Notes under the pieces: generated by a model
Told to the model about the DNA's origin: nothing
Databases searched by the model: none
Seen by the model: only the letters and a program-made list of their open reading frames with translations
Shown: positions 1 to 7,989 of the stretch, piece after piece
How positions within the stretch are numbered: the first letter of the stretch is position 1
How the letters are laid out: every line of letters begins with the position of its first letter
Program-made: the position numbers and the translations under genes
Assembly (NCBI RefSeq): GCF_023630205.1
Contig: NZ_JALPRR010000001.1
Location: 1,054,001-1,118,000, forward strand
From: Pontibacter ruber
GTDB lineage: Bacteria > Bacteroidota > Bacteroidia > Cytophagales > Hymenobacteraceae
Direction of reading: 5' to 3'
DNA: 64,000 nt

Positions 1-1110
1 TACCTTGTCGCGCATCTCGATAAAGTTCATCACGGCCAGGTCGGCAATGGCGTCGGCGTCGGGCTTGCGTTTACGCTCAAATGCCTTGAATAATTTCTCC
101 CAGTCGCCGTCGAAGTTCTCCAGCATCTGGTCCAGCACGGTAATGTCCTCGAAGCCGGCGTTCATACCCTGCCCGTAAAAAGGCACCACCGCGTGGCAGG
201 CATCCCCAATAAGCAAGGCTTTGTCCTGGTACGACCACGGAAAGCATTTAACGGTTACCAGCGAGCCGATCGGGTTAGAGAAGTAATCTTCTGCCAGATC
301 CGGCATGAGCGGCACTGCATCCGGGAAAGCCTCCAGGAAGAAGTTAAGAAGCTCGGTATCTGTCTTGATCGATTCGAAAGAAAGGGCTCCCTCGTAAGGG
401 AAGAAAAGTGTGCAGGTAAAACTGCCGTCGATGTTCGGCAGCGCGATCATCATGTAGTTGCCGCGAGGCCAGATGTGCAACGCATGCTTTTCCAGCAGCC
501 AGCCACCTCCTTCAGCCGCCGGAATGGTCAGCTCTTTATAGCCATACTCCAGGTAAGACTGCGAGTAGTTGTAGCGGTCGGTTTTCTGCATGGCGTTGCG
601 CACCATCGAGAAAGCCCCGTCTGCCCCAAACAGCAGCTGGCTCTGCAACTTTTCTACCTCGCCTGTTTCGGTGTTGCGCATTTCTGCCTCGTTGGTGTGC
701 AGGTCCAGGTTCAGCAGCTGGCGGTTGAAGTGGTAGGTAATGTTGGGGTCCGGCTCCGAAATGTCCATCAGGGCTACATTCAGCCCGGCCCTGGATACCG
801 AATAAATTGCCTGCCCCTCTTTGCCATAGGGCTGGTAGGTAAGGTTGCCCTGCTCATCGTGCATCATGCGGCCATACATCGGGATTGCCACTTTGCGCAC
901 CTGCTCTTCTATGCCGATGCCGCGCAACGCACGCCAGCCCCGGTCGCTGAGGGCCAGATTGATAGAGCGGCCACCAAAAGCACCTAATTTGCGGAGGTCG
1001 GGGCGACGTTCGTACAGATCAACTTTGTGGCCGCGCTTGGCCAGGTACAAAGACAGTAACGAACCGACCAGGCCGGCTCCCATTATGGCGATGTTCTTTT
1101 TCTCGGTCAT
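1..1110 (-). CDS. kmo: Kynurenine 3-monooxygenase, 3' end cut by window
   Basis: FAD-dependent monooxygenase that hydroxylates L-kynurenine to 3-hydroxykynurenine with NADPH and O2. The reading frame starts at the ATG whose complement is at 1108-1110 and stays open to base 1, so about 370 residues are visible and the C-terminus lies outside the window. An N-terminal Rossmann motif GAGLVGSLLS follows MTEKKNIAIM, then GGRSINLALS, typical of KMO; later GDACHAVVPFYGQGMNAGFED is the second FAD motif, diagnostic of this family. KMO of bacteria is usually about 450 residues, so about 80 are missing. Together with kynU, ACMSD, HAO and ALDH further right it forms a split kynurenine catabolic set. The family call is secure. 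Confidence 0.95.
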   Translation of the reverse strand, partial: MTEKKNIAIMGAGLVGSLLSLYLAKRGHKVDLYERRPDLRKLGAFGGRSINLALSDRGWRALRGIGIEEQVRKVAIPMYGRMMHDEQGNLTYQPYGKEGQAIYSVSRAGLNVALMDISEPDPNITYHFNRQLLNLDLHTNEAEMRNTETGEVEKLQSQLLFGADGAFSMVRNAMQKTDRYNYSQSYLEYGYKELTIPAAEGGGWLLEKHALHIWPRGNYMMIALPNIDGSFTCTLFFPYEGALSFESIKTDTELLNFFLEAFPDAVPLMPDLAEDYFSNPIGSLVTVKCFPWSYQDKALLIGDACHAVVPFYGQGMNAGFEDITVLDQMLENFDGDWEKLFKAFERKRKPDADAIADLAVMNFIEMRDKV

Positions 1111-1194
1111 AGTTTATCAGGGCAGAGCTTCAAGCTACCGTAAAGTAACGTGTTACGATTGGGAATGGCAACCCCTAACAGAAGGCTGCAGACA

Positions 1195-1815
1195 CTATGC
1201 TACTACGTTCCGGAACGTGAGGTTGATGCGTGGTTCTGTAGTTCGGCTGGTTTTAGGGATCTGATGCTGCCAGAAGTGCTGCGTAGGCCCCTGCATCAGC
1301 AGCAGGCTACCGTGCTGCAGTGTTATTTTTACTGCTTTTATCTCCTTCCGGAAGCGGTGCCGGAAAGCGAACGTACGCTCGCCGCCAAAACTCAGGGAAG
1401 CGATACCTGGCTTACGGCCCAGTTCCTTTTCATCGTCGGAGTGCCAACCCATACTGTCCTGTCCGCTGCGGTAATAGTTCAGGAGCACACTGTTGTAGGT
1501 GTGGCCCGATGCCTGCTCTACCCGCTCTTTCAGCTGCAGCAAAACGGGCAGCCAAGGTTGAGGAGCGTTGTACAAACCAGAGTAAGTATACCCTTTGTCG
1601 CCGTACCAGGCTGTTAAGCGCGGCAGGGGCAGTTGCTTGCCAAACATCCGGATCTCTTCCTGCTGCCAGTTTATACTTTGCTGCAGCTGCTCGAAGTATA
1701 CATCACTTTCCTGCTTCGTAAAAAACACAGGTGCATAGTATACTTCGGCATCGGGCATATCCAGTTGCACAAATGCCTGTGACAAGCCTTTGTTTTGCAT
1801 CAAACTTCTGTTCAT
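1195..1815 (-). CDS. alkB: AlkB-like 2-oxoglutarate/Fe(II) dioxygenase
   Basis: Predicted oxidative demethylase of alkylated DNA or RNA bases, in the ALKBH2/3-like branch. The 206 residues carry the iron facial triad: H125 and D127 in WHSDDE, H184 in HQIP, and the 2OG-binding arginines R196 and R202 in EPRINLTFR. NYYRSG before the HxD motif is the usual AlkB signature. Length is normal for the family. The start codon lies 1 nt after the stop of the cation antiporter upstream (same strand), so the two are probably cotranscribed, although no functional link is evident. Substrate (1-methyladenine, 3-methylcytosine) is inferred from family only. Confidence 0.93.
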   Translation of the reverse strand: MNRSLMQNKGLSQAFVQLDMPDAEVYYAPVFFTKQESDVYFEQLQQSINWQQEEIRMFGKQLPLPRLTAWYGDKGYTYSGLYNAPQPWLPVLLQLKERVEQASGHTYNSVLLNYYRSGQDSMGWHSDDEKELGRKPGIASLSFGGERTFAFRHRFRKEIKAVKITLQHGSLLLMQGPTQHFWQHQIPKTSRTTEPRINLTFRNVVA

Positions 1816-1816
1816 C

Positions 1817-3088
1817 TCAAACTTTATCAGGAGTAGCCTCGTGCTTTGCCGACTTCCTTTTACGTTTTCTCCAGGTGTCTAAGTGGTCCATGATGCGGGC
1901 TGCCGTAATACCGTGCAGGATGATGGAGACCATCACAATAAAGCCTGTTATTGCCCATAACTGGTCGGCATCGGCAAAGGCAATTTTCTCCAGCGCAAAG
2001 GAAAGGTAAAAGAAGGATCCGATGCCCCGTATGCCAAAAAAGCTGATTGCCAGTTTTTCCCTTGCAGGCACTTTCACGCCGATCATTCCTACGAGCGCAG
2101 ACAGCGGCCTGATGATGAACAGAAACCCCAGCCCGACCAATGCTCCCTGCCATGTCAGGTGCTCCAGCAACCCGCGGGCTATACTTCCGCCCAGCAACAG
2201 CAAGAGCGTTACCATCAGAATACGCTCCACCTGGTTTACAAAATCGTGCATTTCAGTGTGGTACTCATCTTCCACCTCATAACTACTCATGGTAATAGCT
2301 GTAATAAACACCGCTATAAATCCATAGCCATGGGCCATTTCCGTCAATCCGTACGACACCAGCGTAGCCGAGAGTGCCACAAAACCATCGCGGGTTCTGG
2401 GAAACTTTGTTTTATCGGGCAGCTCAAAGATCAGGTAAGCCAAACCCCGGCCCACCACATACCCGATTGCAACACCTGCCACTATCCGGTAGAGCAGATC
2501 GCGGTATAGCCACTCTCCAAACCAGGGTTCTGCGGTACCAGCCGCCACGGCTACAACTACCGCCAGCCAGGTAAAAGGGAAAGCCATGCCATCGTTCAAT
2601 CCTGCCTCTGCTGTGAGTGAGAAACGTACATCGTCCTCTTCCTTATCGTTCGGGGGCCCCACCTGCACTTGCTCTGCCAGCACTGGGTCGGTAGGCGCCA
2701 GCACTGCCCCTAGCAGAATGGCTGCTGCCGGTGCCAGGCCCAGTACCCACCAGCCTAAAAAAGCCAGTGCCCCAATGCACAGCAACATGGTTATACTTAC
2801 CAGGCGAAAAGGAATCTGCCAGTTCTTCCAGCCAAAGGGGCGCCGCAGCTTAAGCCCGGTACCCATTAGCGATATGATCACGCTAAGCTCTGTCAGGTGC
2901 ACAACGTACTCTTCCTGCCACATGGGGTCGGGCATGGGCAGGTTGAGAGGCAGGGAATAGAGTACCATGCCCAGCAGCAGAAACAGGATCGGGTAAGACA
3001 GAAAGCTGCCTTCCAACAGGCGTGGTATCCAGGCCATGGCCAGCGCCGCCAACCCGATCAGCGTAATCACTATGACATAACTATCCAT
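1817..3088 (-). CDS. Cation:proton antiporter, CPA1/NhaP type
   Basis: Inner-membrane Na+(K+)/H+ exchanger of 423 residues with about 12 hydrophobic segments over residues 1-405. The CPA1 signatures are visible: APTDPVLA around residues 131-138 and the ion-binding Asn-Asp pair N165-D166 in EAGLNDGMAFPF. The C-terminus is short, basic (KRKRKSAKH) and lacks a cytoplasmic RCK domain, unlike the two antiporters immediately upstream on the same strand. It is followed with a 1-nt gap by the AlkB gene. Cation preference cannot be read from sequence. First of three adjacent but differently built antiporters at 1817-7892. Confidence 0.92.
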   Translation of the reverse strand: MDSYVIVITLIGLAALAMAWIPRLLEGSFLSYPILFLLLGMVLYSLPLNLPMPDPMWQEEYVVHLTELSVIISLMGTGLKLRRPFGWKNWQIPFRLVSITMLLCIGALAFLGWWVLGLAPAAAILLGAVLAPTDPVLAEQVQVGPPNDKEEDDVRFSLTAEAGLNDGMAFPFTWLAVVVAVAAGTAEPWFGEWLYRDLLYRIVAGVAIGYVVGRGLAYLIFELPDKTKFPRTRDGFVALSATLVSYGLTEMAHGYGFIAVFITAITMSSYEVEDEYHTEMHDFVNQVERILMVTLLLLLGGSIARGLLEHLTWQGALVGLGFLFIIRPLSALVGMIGVKVPAREKLAISFFGIRGIGSFFYLSFALEKIAFADADQLWAITGFIVMVSIILHGITAARIMDHLDTWRKRKRKSAKHEATPDKV

Positions 3089-3284
3089 ACAGGGGGCAAT
3101 AATTTAAGCAGCAGACGCTGTTTTATCCTGCTGCAACAGGTGGATATAAGAAAAGTTTGTACTACCTGCTTCTCCTTTGTTTTCTTAACAGTTGTGTAGC
3201 ACTAATTTGTAGTACTATTGCGAGCATCAGAAAGTTTGTTACGCCATTACTTGTTCGTTCGGCTGAAAACAGGGCATCTTAATT

Positions 3285-3303
3285 TATACTTCTACTAAGT
3301 ATA
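3285..3303. repeat. Inverted AAGTATA pair
   Basis: TATACTT, a 5-nt spacer CTACT, then AAGTATA. The two copies of the window-wide heptamer face each other and can form a 7-bp stem. The pair sits in the gap between the CPA1 and CPA2 genes, just beyond the CPA2 terminator. Confidence 0.85.
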
Positions 3304-3309
3304 GAGTAA

Positions 3310-3349
3310 GAAAGGCAGCAGCCGAACGGTGGTCCAACTGCTGCCTTTC
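3310..3349 (-). terminator. Rho-independent terminator of the CPA2 antiporter gene
   Basis: A perfect 12-bp stem, GAAAGGCAGCAG pairing with CTGCTGCCTTTC across a 16-nt loop, about 30 nt beyond the stop codon of the minus-strand gene that ends at 3379. The trailing T-run on the minus strand is short (TTTCTTAC). Confidence 0.75.
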
Positions 3350-3378
3350 TGTTTCAGTTGCTTTATTAGTTGCTCTTT

Positions 3379-5625
3379 CTATCCGCGCGCAGGCTGCCGG
3401 GCTGCTTCCAGCTGTTTGATGCGCCACGGGCTGCCCACGATCCAGAGGATGTCTCCTTCTTCGAACATCAGCTCAGAATCCGGGTTAAGAATTCGTTCTT
3501 CGTTTTTCTCGATGCCTACGATCAAGCCCTTTGTTTTCTCCCGGATACCGGATTCGCGTATGGTTTTATGCAGCAGCATCGAGTCGGCGGATACCACAAG
3601 CTGCTGCAGCCTTATTTCTTCTTTTTCGGACCCTCCATTTGCGGCAGGCGCTATCTCAGATTCCACAAACTGCCTGAAGGCTTCTGTCTGCTCATCTGTA
3701 GCAAAAACGTAGATCTTATCGCCCGGATAAATCTTCTCGTTTCGGGTTGGGGCCATAATGGTACGGTCGCCGCGCTCTATCACGGCCACGTTTATACCAA
3801 ACTTTTCCCTTGTCTGCAGCTCAAACAAACTCTTCCCCACCACTACAGATGCCGGCGGCACTTCGAAGCTGGTCAGGTGGGCATCCCAGGGAGCCAGGGT
3901 ATGATGCGCCTTCTGGGCAGCACTTATCTCACGTGCATTCAGGTTAGCCATAAACCGGTTCTCGATGCGGATGTAGAAGTTCTGAATGCGATGGGAGAAG
4001 ATCGCCAGCAGCACCAGGATAACCAGGCCAACCACAATAGACACCACCACCGAGAAGAACTGATGCAGCAGGAAGCCGACGAAAAGTATAGCAATGCCCA
4101 TACGTGCAAACTCCATCACAATAATCAGGCTGCGGTAGTTTTTGTTTGCCCAAATGCGGCCCTGTGCCTCTTTCTGGGGGTGGTACACTGCCATGGCCCA
4201 CAGGAAAGGCGCCATCGCCACCAGCGTGATAGCTGTCGTAATGAGATCCCCCATCCCCCCGTCGATCAGGTGCTCTGTAATAAGTGGCCGCAGGTAACGG
4301 GCCGACAGCAGCACAAGTGCGATCATAATGACCGAGTAGACCACCAGGTTGATGGCATACGAGCGAAGCAGGATCTTCCAGTCGCTGGCTGCACCGATGG
4401 TCTGGGCCCCTGAGCTGTACTCGTTCAGGGAGGCTTTCCATTTGGCTGGCAGCACGGATTCAACTACCCGGTGGAGCGGCTCTGCCAGGCGGATCATGTA
4501 AGGTGTGGTAAAGGTTGTAATTGCCGATACCGCCACGGCCACCGGATACAGGAAGTCGCTGGTCACGTTCAGGGTTACGCCCAGAGTGGCAATGATAAAC
4601 GAGAACTCCCCGATCTGGGAAACGCTCATACCTGATTGTATGGATGTCTTCAGCCCCTGCCCTGCAACAAGTCCGCCGCTTGTTATACTTATCGCTTTGC
4701 CCAGCAGCGTTACAAGCGTTATCACAGCAATAGGTCCGGCATAATTGACGATCATTTCCGGGTCGATCAGTATACCTACCGATACAAAGAAGATGGCGCC
4801 GAAAAGGTCTTTTACCGAGGCTACCAGGTGCTCGATCTTCTCGGCTTTGGTGGTTTCAGCAAGTATAGACCCCATGATGAACGCGCCCAGTGCCGGCGAA
4901 AAACCAACCTGTGCCGCCAGAATTACCATCAGGAAACAAAGCGCGATGGACACGATCAGCAAGGTTTCGTCGTTCATGAGTTTGCTGGCCCTGCGCAGGA
5001 ACGTTGGGATGAGGAATATGCCTGCCAGAAACCATACTACGAGGAAGAACGCCAGCTTCAGTACAGCCGTCAGCATTTCGGCTCCGGCGAACTGCTGGCT
5101 TACGGCCAGTGTCGAGAGCAACACCAGCAGCAAAATCGCCACCAGGTCTTCCACGATCAGCACCCCGAACACCAACCCGGCAAAGCGCTGCGACTTTACG
5201 CCCAGCTCATCAAAAGCCCGGATGATGATGGTGGTAGAAGAAATGGAAAGTATACCTCCCAGGAAGATACTATCCATGGTAGACCAACCGAGCAGCTTAC
5301 CCGCCAGGTAGCCAAGCAGCAGCATTACGACGACCTCCACCAGTGCCATGATGGAGGATGGCCCGCCTACTTTTACAAGTTTCTTGAAACTGAACTCCAG
5401 GCCCAGGCTGAACAACAGGAAAATCACGCCGATCTCTGCCCAGATCTGGATGTTTTCTGTTTCTGCAATGGATGGAAAAAGCGAAATGTTGGGCCCGACC
5501 AGCAGGCCGGCAATGATGTAGCCCAGCACAAGCGGCTGCTTAAGCTTTTTAAAGATCAGAGTAACAATGCCCGCTGCTCCAAGTATGAGCCCGAGGTCCA
5601 TTACCAAATGCGGTAAGTGCGTCAT
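3379..5625 (-). CDS. CPA2-family cation:proton antiporter (KefB-like) with two RCK_C domains
   Basis: Monovalent cation/H+ antiporter, 748 residues, predicted in the inner membrane. An N-terminal exchanger domain (about residues 5-390) has the CPA2 features GYIIAGLLVGP, LFSLGLEF and QIGEFSFIIATLG. It is followed by about four extra hydrophobic segments (about 415-560) and then two consecutive RCK_C (TrkA-C) ligand domains at about 583-660 and 669-745. No RCK_N nucleotide-binding domain with a GxGxxG motif is visible, so regulation by nucleotide through RCK_N is unlikely; a small ligand bound at RCK_C (for example a cyclic dinucleotide or another effector) is possible but is inference. Terminated by the hairpin at 3310-3349. 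Confidence 0.92.
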   Translation of the reverse strand: MTHLPHLVMDLGLILGAAGIVTLIFKKLKQPLVLGYIIAGLLVGPNISLFPSIAETENIQIWAEIGVIFLLFSLGLEFSFKKLVKVGGPSSIMALVEVVVMLLLGYLAGKLLGWSTMDSIFLGGILSISSTTIIIRAFDELGVKSQRFAGLVFGVLIVEDLVAILLLVLLSTLAVSQQFAGAEMLTAVLKLAFFLVVWFLAGIFLIPTFLRRASKLMNDETLLIVSIALCFLMVILAAQVGFSPALGAFIMGSILAETTKAEKIEHLVASVKDLFGAIFFVSVGILIDPEMIVNYAGPIAVITLVTLLGKAISITSGGLVAGQGLKTSIQSGMSVSQIGEFSFIIATLGVTLNVTSDFLYPVAVAVSAITTFTTPYMIRLAEPLHRVVESVLPAKWKASLNEYSSGAQTIGAASDWKILLRSYAINLVVYSVIMIALVLLSARYLRPLITEHLIDGGMGDLITTAITLVAMAPFLWAMAVYHPQKEAQGRIWANKNYRSLIIVMEFARMGIAILFVGFLLHQFFSVVVSIVVGLVILVLLAIFSHRIQNFYIRIENRFMANLNAREISAAQKAHHTLAPWDAHLTSFEVPPASVVVGKSLFELQTREKFGINVAVIERGDRTIMAPTRNEKIYPGDKIYVFATDEQTEAFRQFVESEIAPAANGGSEKEEIRLQQLVVSADSMLLHKTIRESGIREKTKGLIVGIEKNEERILNPDSELMFEEGDILWIVGSPWRIKQLEAARQPARG

Positions 5626-5882
5626 ATATATCTATTCAGGAAATTAAAGTATAAATCTGGCTGCGTTGCGTTATAACCCAGCCACCAAGTATAATTTACT
5701 TCATTAACCAGCCAGGAATCAAGCTACCTGTGTTAACGAGCAAGCTGTTTATACTGTGCTGCAATTACGCGCAACAACGAAAAAAATAAGAAAATCAGTG
5801 TAAACGGCGGGCAGCAAAGGCTTCTGCAGAATTCGGCTCTTAGCCAACTCAGCCAGCCTGCAATTGCCCGGTAAAAGCAGCG

Positions 5883-6272
5883 CTACGGGGCGTTGGGAAG
5901 TACAGCAACCGGAGTGGTATGCGCCAGAAGCCTGGTACCTGCCGGGTTATCAGCACAGGCGGGCAGCTCTTCGTTAGCAGGCGGGTTGAAAAGGAATGAT
6001 GGCAGCACATACCTGTCGGCATGCTGTGGGGTAAGCACTACGGGGGGCGCTGCCCGGGCATCTAAAAAGACCTGCAACGCCTGTTGCTCTACTGCATCCG
6101 GTGCAGTGTGGTATTTAACCTTTTTCAGCACAGACGCAGCCTTAGCTACCGTGCCTTTCATGATGAAACTATAAACTGCTACCTCGTGCCCGGGCAACGT
6201 GAGCGCCCAAAGCAGCATAACCCACATCAGCGGGTATTTGAGGTAAAGTTTTATGTCTCCCAGGTTTTTCAA
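5883..6272 (-). CDS. Small hypothetical protein with N-terminal hydrophobic segment
   Basis: Not recognised. About 129 residues if read from a TTG at 6272, beginning MKNLGDIKLYLKYPL then a hydrophobic stretch MWVMLLWALTL, suggesting a membrane anchor or signal peptide, followed by a Pro/Ala-rich soluble part with two Cys-free halves and a PNAP end. A strong -33/-7 promoter lies at 6277-6308, its -7 box ending exactly 4 nt before this TTG, which would make the transcript leaderless; an ATG at 6227 (114 residues) is the conservative alternative start. It lies alone between two antiporter genes on the same strand, so a role near them is possible but unsupported. An overlapping plus-strand ORF was rejected. 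Confidence 0.55.
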   Translation of the reverse strand: MKNLGDIKLYLKYPLMWVMLLWALTLPGHEVAVYSFIMKGTVAKAASVLKKVKYHTAPDAVEQQALQVFLDARAAPPVVLTPQHADRYVLPSFLFNPPANEELPACADNPAGTRLLAHTTPVAVLPNAP

Positions 6273-6276
6273 CAAA

Positions 6277-6308
6277 CAAAAATAACGCTTTTAAAAAATA
6301 GCCGCAAA
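6277..6308 (-). promoter_or_regulatory. Bacteroidetes-type promoter of the 5883-6272 gene
   Basis: Read on the minus strand: TTTG (complement of 6305-6308), 20 nt, TATTTTTG (complement of 6277-6284). This matches the Bacteroidetes primary-sigma consensus TTTG-N19/20-TAnnTTTG almost perfectly. It is the best complete promoter match on the minus strand that I found and supports the small gene downstream being real. Confidence 0.7.
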
Positions 6309-6422
6309 AGAGATTAGGAATAGGTTTCAGGCAACTCAGGAGCTGTAAAAGTATACTTTCGCACGAACTGCAGCCTTCCTATTAGCATAAATGTGTGCGA
6401 AGGAGCAAACCGGCGTAAGGCC

Positions 6423-7892
6423 TCAAGCCACCTCGTACCCGAGCATCTCGTTTACTTTTGCCAGTTCCTGGTCGTTATCCGTCATCACGTACAGTATATC
6501 CAGGGGCTCCAGAACGGTTGCCCCGTTTGGTGTCAGGAATTTGCCTTTTCTGTTGATGAGCACGATCAGAGAGCCTTTCGGGAAGTGCAGCTCTACCAGA
6601 GATTTACCTATTGCCGGGCTGCCCTCAGGCACCATGATCTCGGTCAGCTCATTTTTGAGGTCGTACTCCATTTCAAGATCGAACTGATGCTTTTTAAGCC
6701 TCCTTTCCCTTTGGTTGAGCTTTAACCACTTGGCTACAGGAGCCAGGGTAGTGCCCTGCAGCATCACGGAAGTGAGCACGATAAAGAACACGATGTTGAA
6801 GATCATATCTGACTTTTGTACTCCGGCCAGCAGCGGGTACGTAGCAAAAACAATAGGCACAGCTCCCCGCAACCCCACCCACGACACGTACAGCTTATCT
6901 GCCAGGGTTGATCTGAAAAAGGCCATGCTCAGGAAAACACTGATCGGGCGGGCCACAAAAATCAGGAACAACGAAATAAGCAGGCCTATCCCAATAACAG
7001 GTATCATGTGCGACGGGAACACCAGCAGGCCCAGCGTAAGGAACATCAGGATCTGCATGAGCCAGGCCACGCCATCGTAAAACCGGGTAAGGCTGCGCTT
7101 ATGAATAAAGTTACGGTTGCCCAGGATCACAGCAGAAATGTACACGGCCAGAAACCCGTTGCCATTGATCTCGCTGGTAAAGGCGTATGTGAACACGACC
7201 ATCGCCAGGGTCAGGGCCGGGTACAAGCCTTCCTGCTCCAGTTTGATCTTGTTGATGACCCAAGCCATAAGGTGCCCCATTGCGATCCCCATTACAGCAC
7301 CAAGGCTCATCTGCATGAAAAACATCGGGATCAGCTGCCAGATGGAGGCATCTTCATTCGTGATCAGGAAAGTAAAGCTGACGGTCAGGAAATACGCCAT
7401 CGGGTCGTTACTGCCGGATTCCAGCTCCAGCGTAGGGCGCAGGTTGTGTTTCAGGCCGATGTTCTTGTACCGAAGTATGGAGAACACCGCTGCTGCATCG
7501 GTAGACGACACAATAGAGCCCAGCAGCAGGCTTTCCAGGATCGTGAAATCGGTAACCCAGTAAACAAAAAGCCCCAGCAGTATGGCTGTAATAAAAACCC
7601 CTGCAGTGGCAAGCACAACACCCCGCCAAAGGATGGGCTTTGTACTTTCCCAGCGCGTATCCAGGCCACCGGAGAACAGGATGATCGTAAGCGCCACAGT
7701 TCCCAGCGACTGAGCAGAGCGGGCATCGTCAAAGTGTATGCCTCCTACCCCCTCTGAGCCAGCCAGCATTCCCACCCCCAGGAACAGTATCAGCGCAGGT
7801 ATACCAAAGCGGCCTAAGCTCTTGCTTATAAGAATACTCAGAAACAGCAGGATAGAGATACCAAGCAATATGTCCTCGATGGTAAACGCCAT
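6423..7892 (-). CDS. cvrA: Potassium/proton antiporter, NhaP2/CvrA type, with RCK_C domain
   Basis: Inner-membrane CPA1 antiporter of 489 residues. The membrane part (about 1-385) holds SSTDAAAVFSIL and ESGSNDPMAYFL, the CPA1 ion-pathway motifs in the form seen in the K+/H+ antiporters NhaP2/CvrA. A cytoplasmic RCK_C domain occupies about residues 405-489 (VPEGSPAIGKSLVEL through LDILYVMTD). By family it extrudes K+ for H+ and protects against high K+ or low osmolarity. The gene has no close partner: an unrelated small gene follows about 150 nt downstream and kynU lies upstream with its own terminator between. The symbol is given by architecture; orthology is not proved. Confidence 0.88.
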   Translation of the reverse strand: MAFTIEDILLGISILLFLSILISKSLGRFGIPALILFLGVGMLAGSEGVGGIHFDDARSAQSLGTVALTIILFSGGLDTRWESTKPILWRGVVLATAGVFITAILLGLFVYWVTDFTILESLLLGSIVSSTDAAAVFSILRYKNIGLKHNLRPTLELESGSNDPMAYFLTVSFTFLITNEDASIWQLIPMFFMQMSLGAVMGIAMGHLMAWVINKIKLEQEGLYPALTLAMVVFTYAFTSEINGNGFLAVYISAVILGNRNFIHKRSLTRFYDGVAWLMQILMFLTLGLLVFPSHMIPVIGIGLLISLFLIFVARPISVFLSMAFFRSTLADKLYVSWVGLRGAVPIVFATYPLLAGVQKSDMIFNIVFFIVLTSVMLQGTTLAPVAKWLKLNQRERRLKKHQFDLEMEYDLKNELTEIMVPEGSPAIGKSLVELHFPKGSLIVLINRKGKFLTPNGATVLEPLDILYVMTDNDQELAKVNEMLGYEVA

Positions 7893-7950
7893 AACTCCGG
7901 GTTTACGCTTGCATACTTTAAAAACATCTGATCGGTTAGCCTGTAAGTAA

Positions 7951-7984
7951 AAAATGCAGGCGTAGGTTAGTACGCCTGCATTTC
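7951..7984 (-). terminator. Terminator of kynU
   Basis: AAATGCAGGCGTA and TACGCCTGCATTT form a perfect 13-bp stem around a 6-nt loop, 6 nt past the kynU stop. On the minus strand it ends in a T-run (GCATTTTTTAC), a canonical intrinsic terminator. Confidence 0.9.
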
Positions 7985-7989
7985 CTGCT

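Noticed and set aside
193..987. Long plus-strand frame of 264 codons opposite kmo
   Set aside because: It is the antisense of a clearly identified flavoprotein; composition is cysteine- and histidine-rich shadow sequence with no domain.
3370..5616. Two long plus-strand frames (3370-4413 and 4636-5616) opposite the CPA2 antiporter
   Set aside because: Mirror of a well-supported membrane protein; the encoded peptides are His/Gln/Arg-rich and lack any known motif.
5893..6174. Plus-strand frame opposite the 5883-6272 gene
   Set aside because: The minus strand has a near-perfect promoter and a better protein; the plus frame is Ser/Ala/Cys-rich with no start context.
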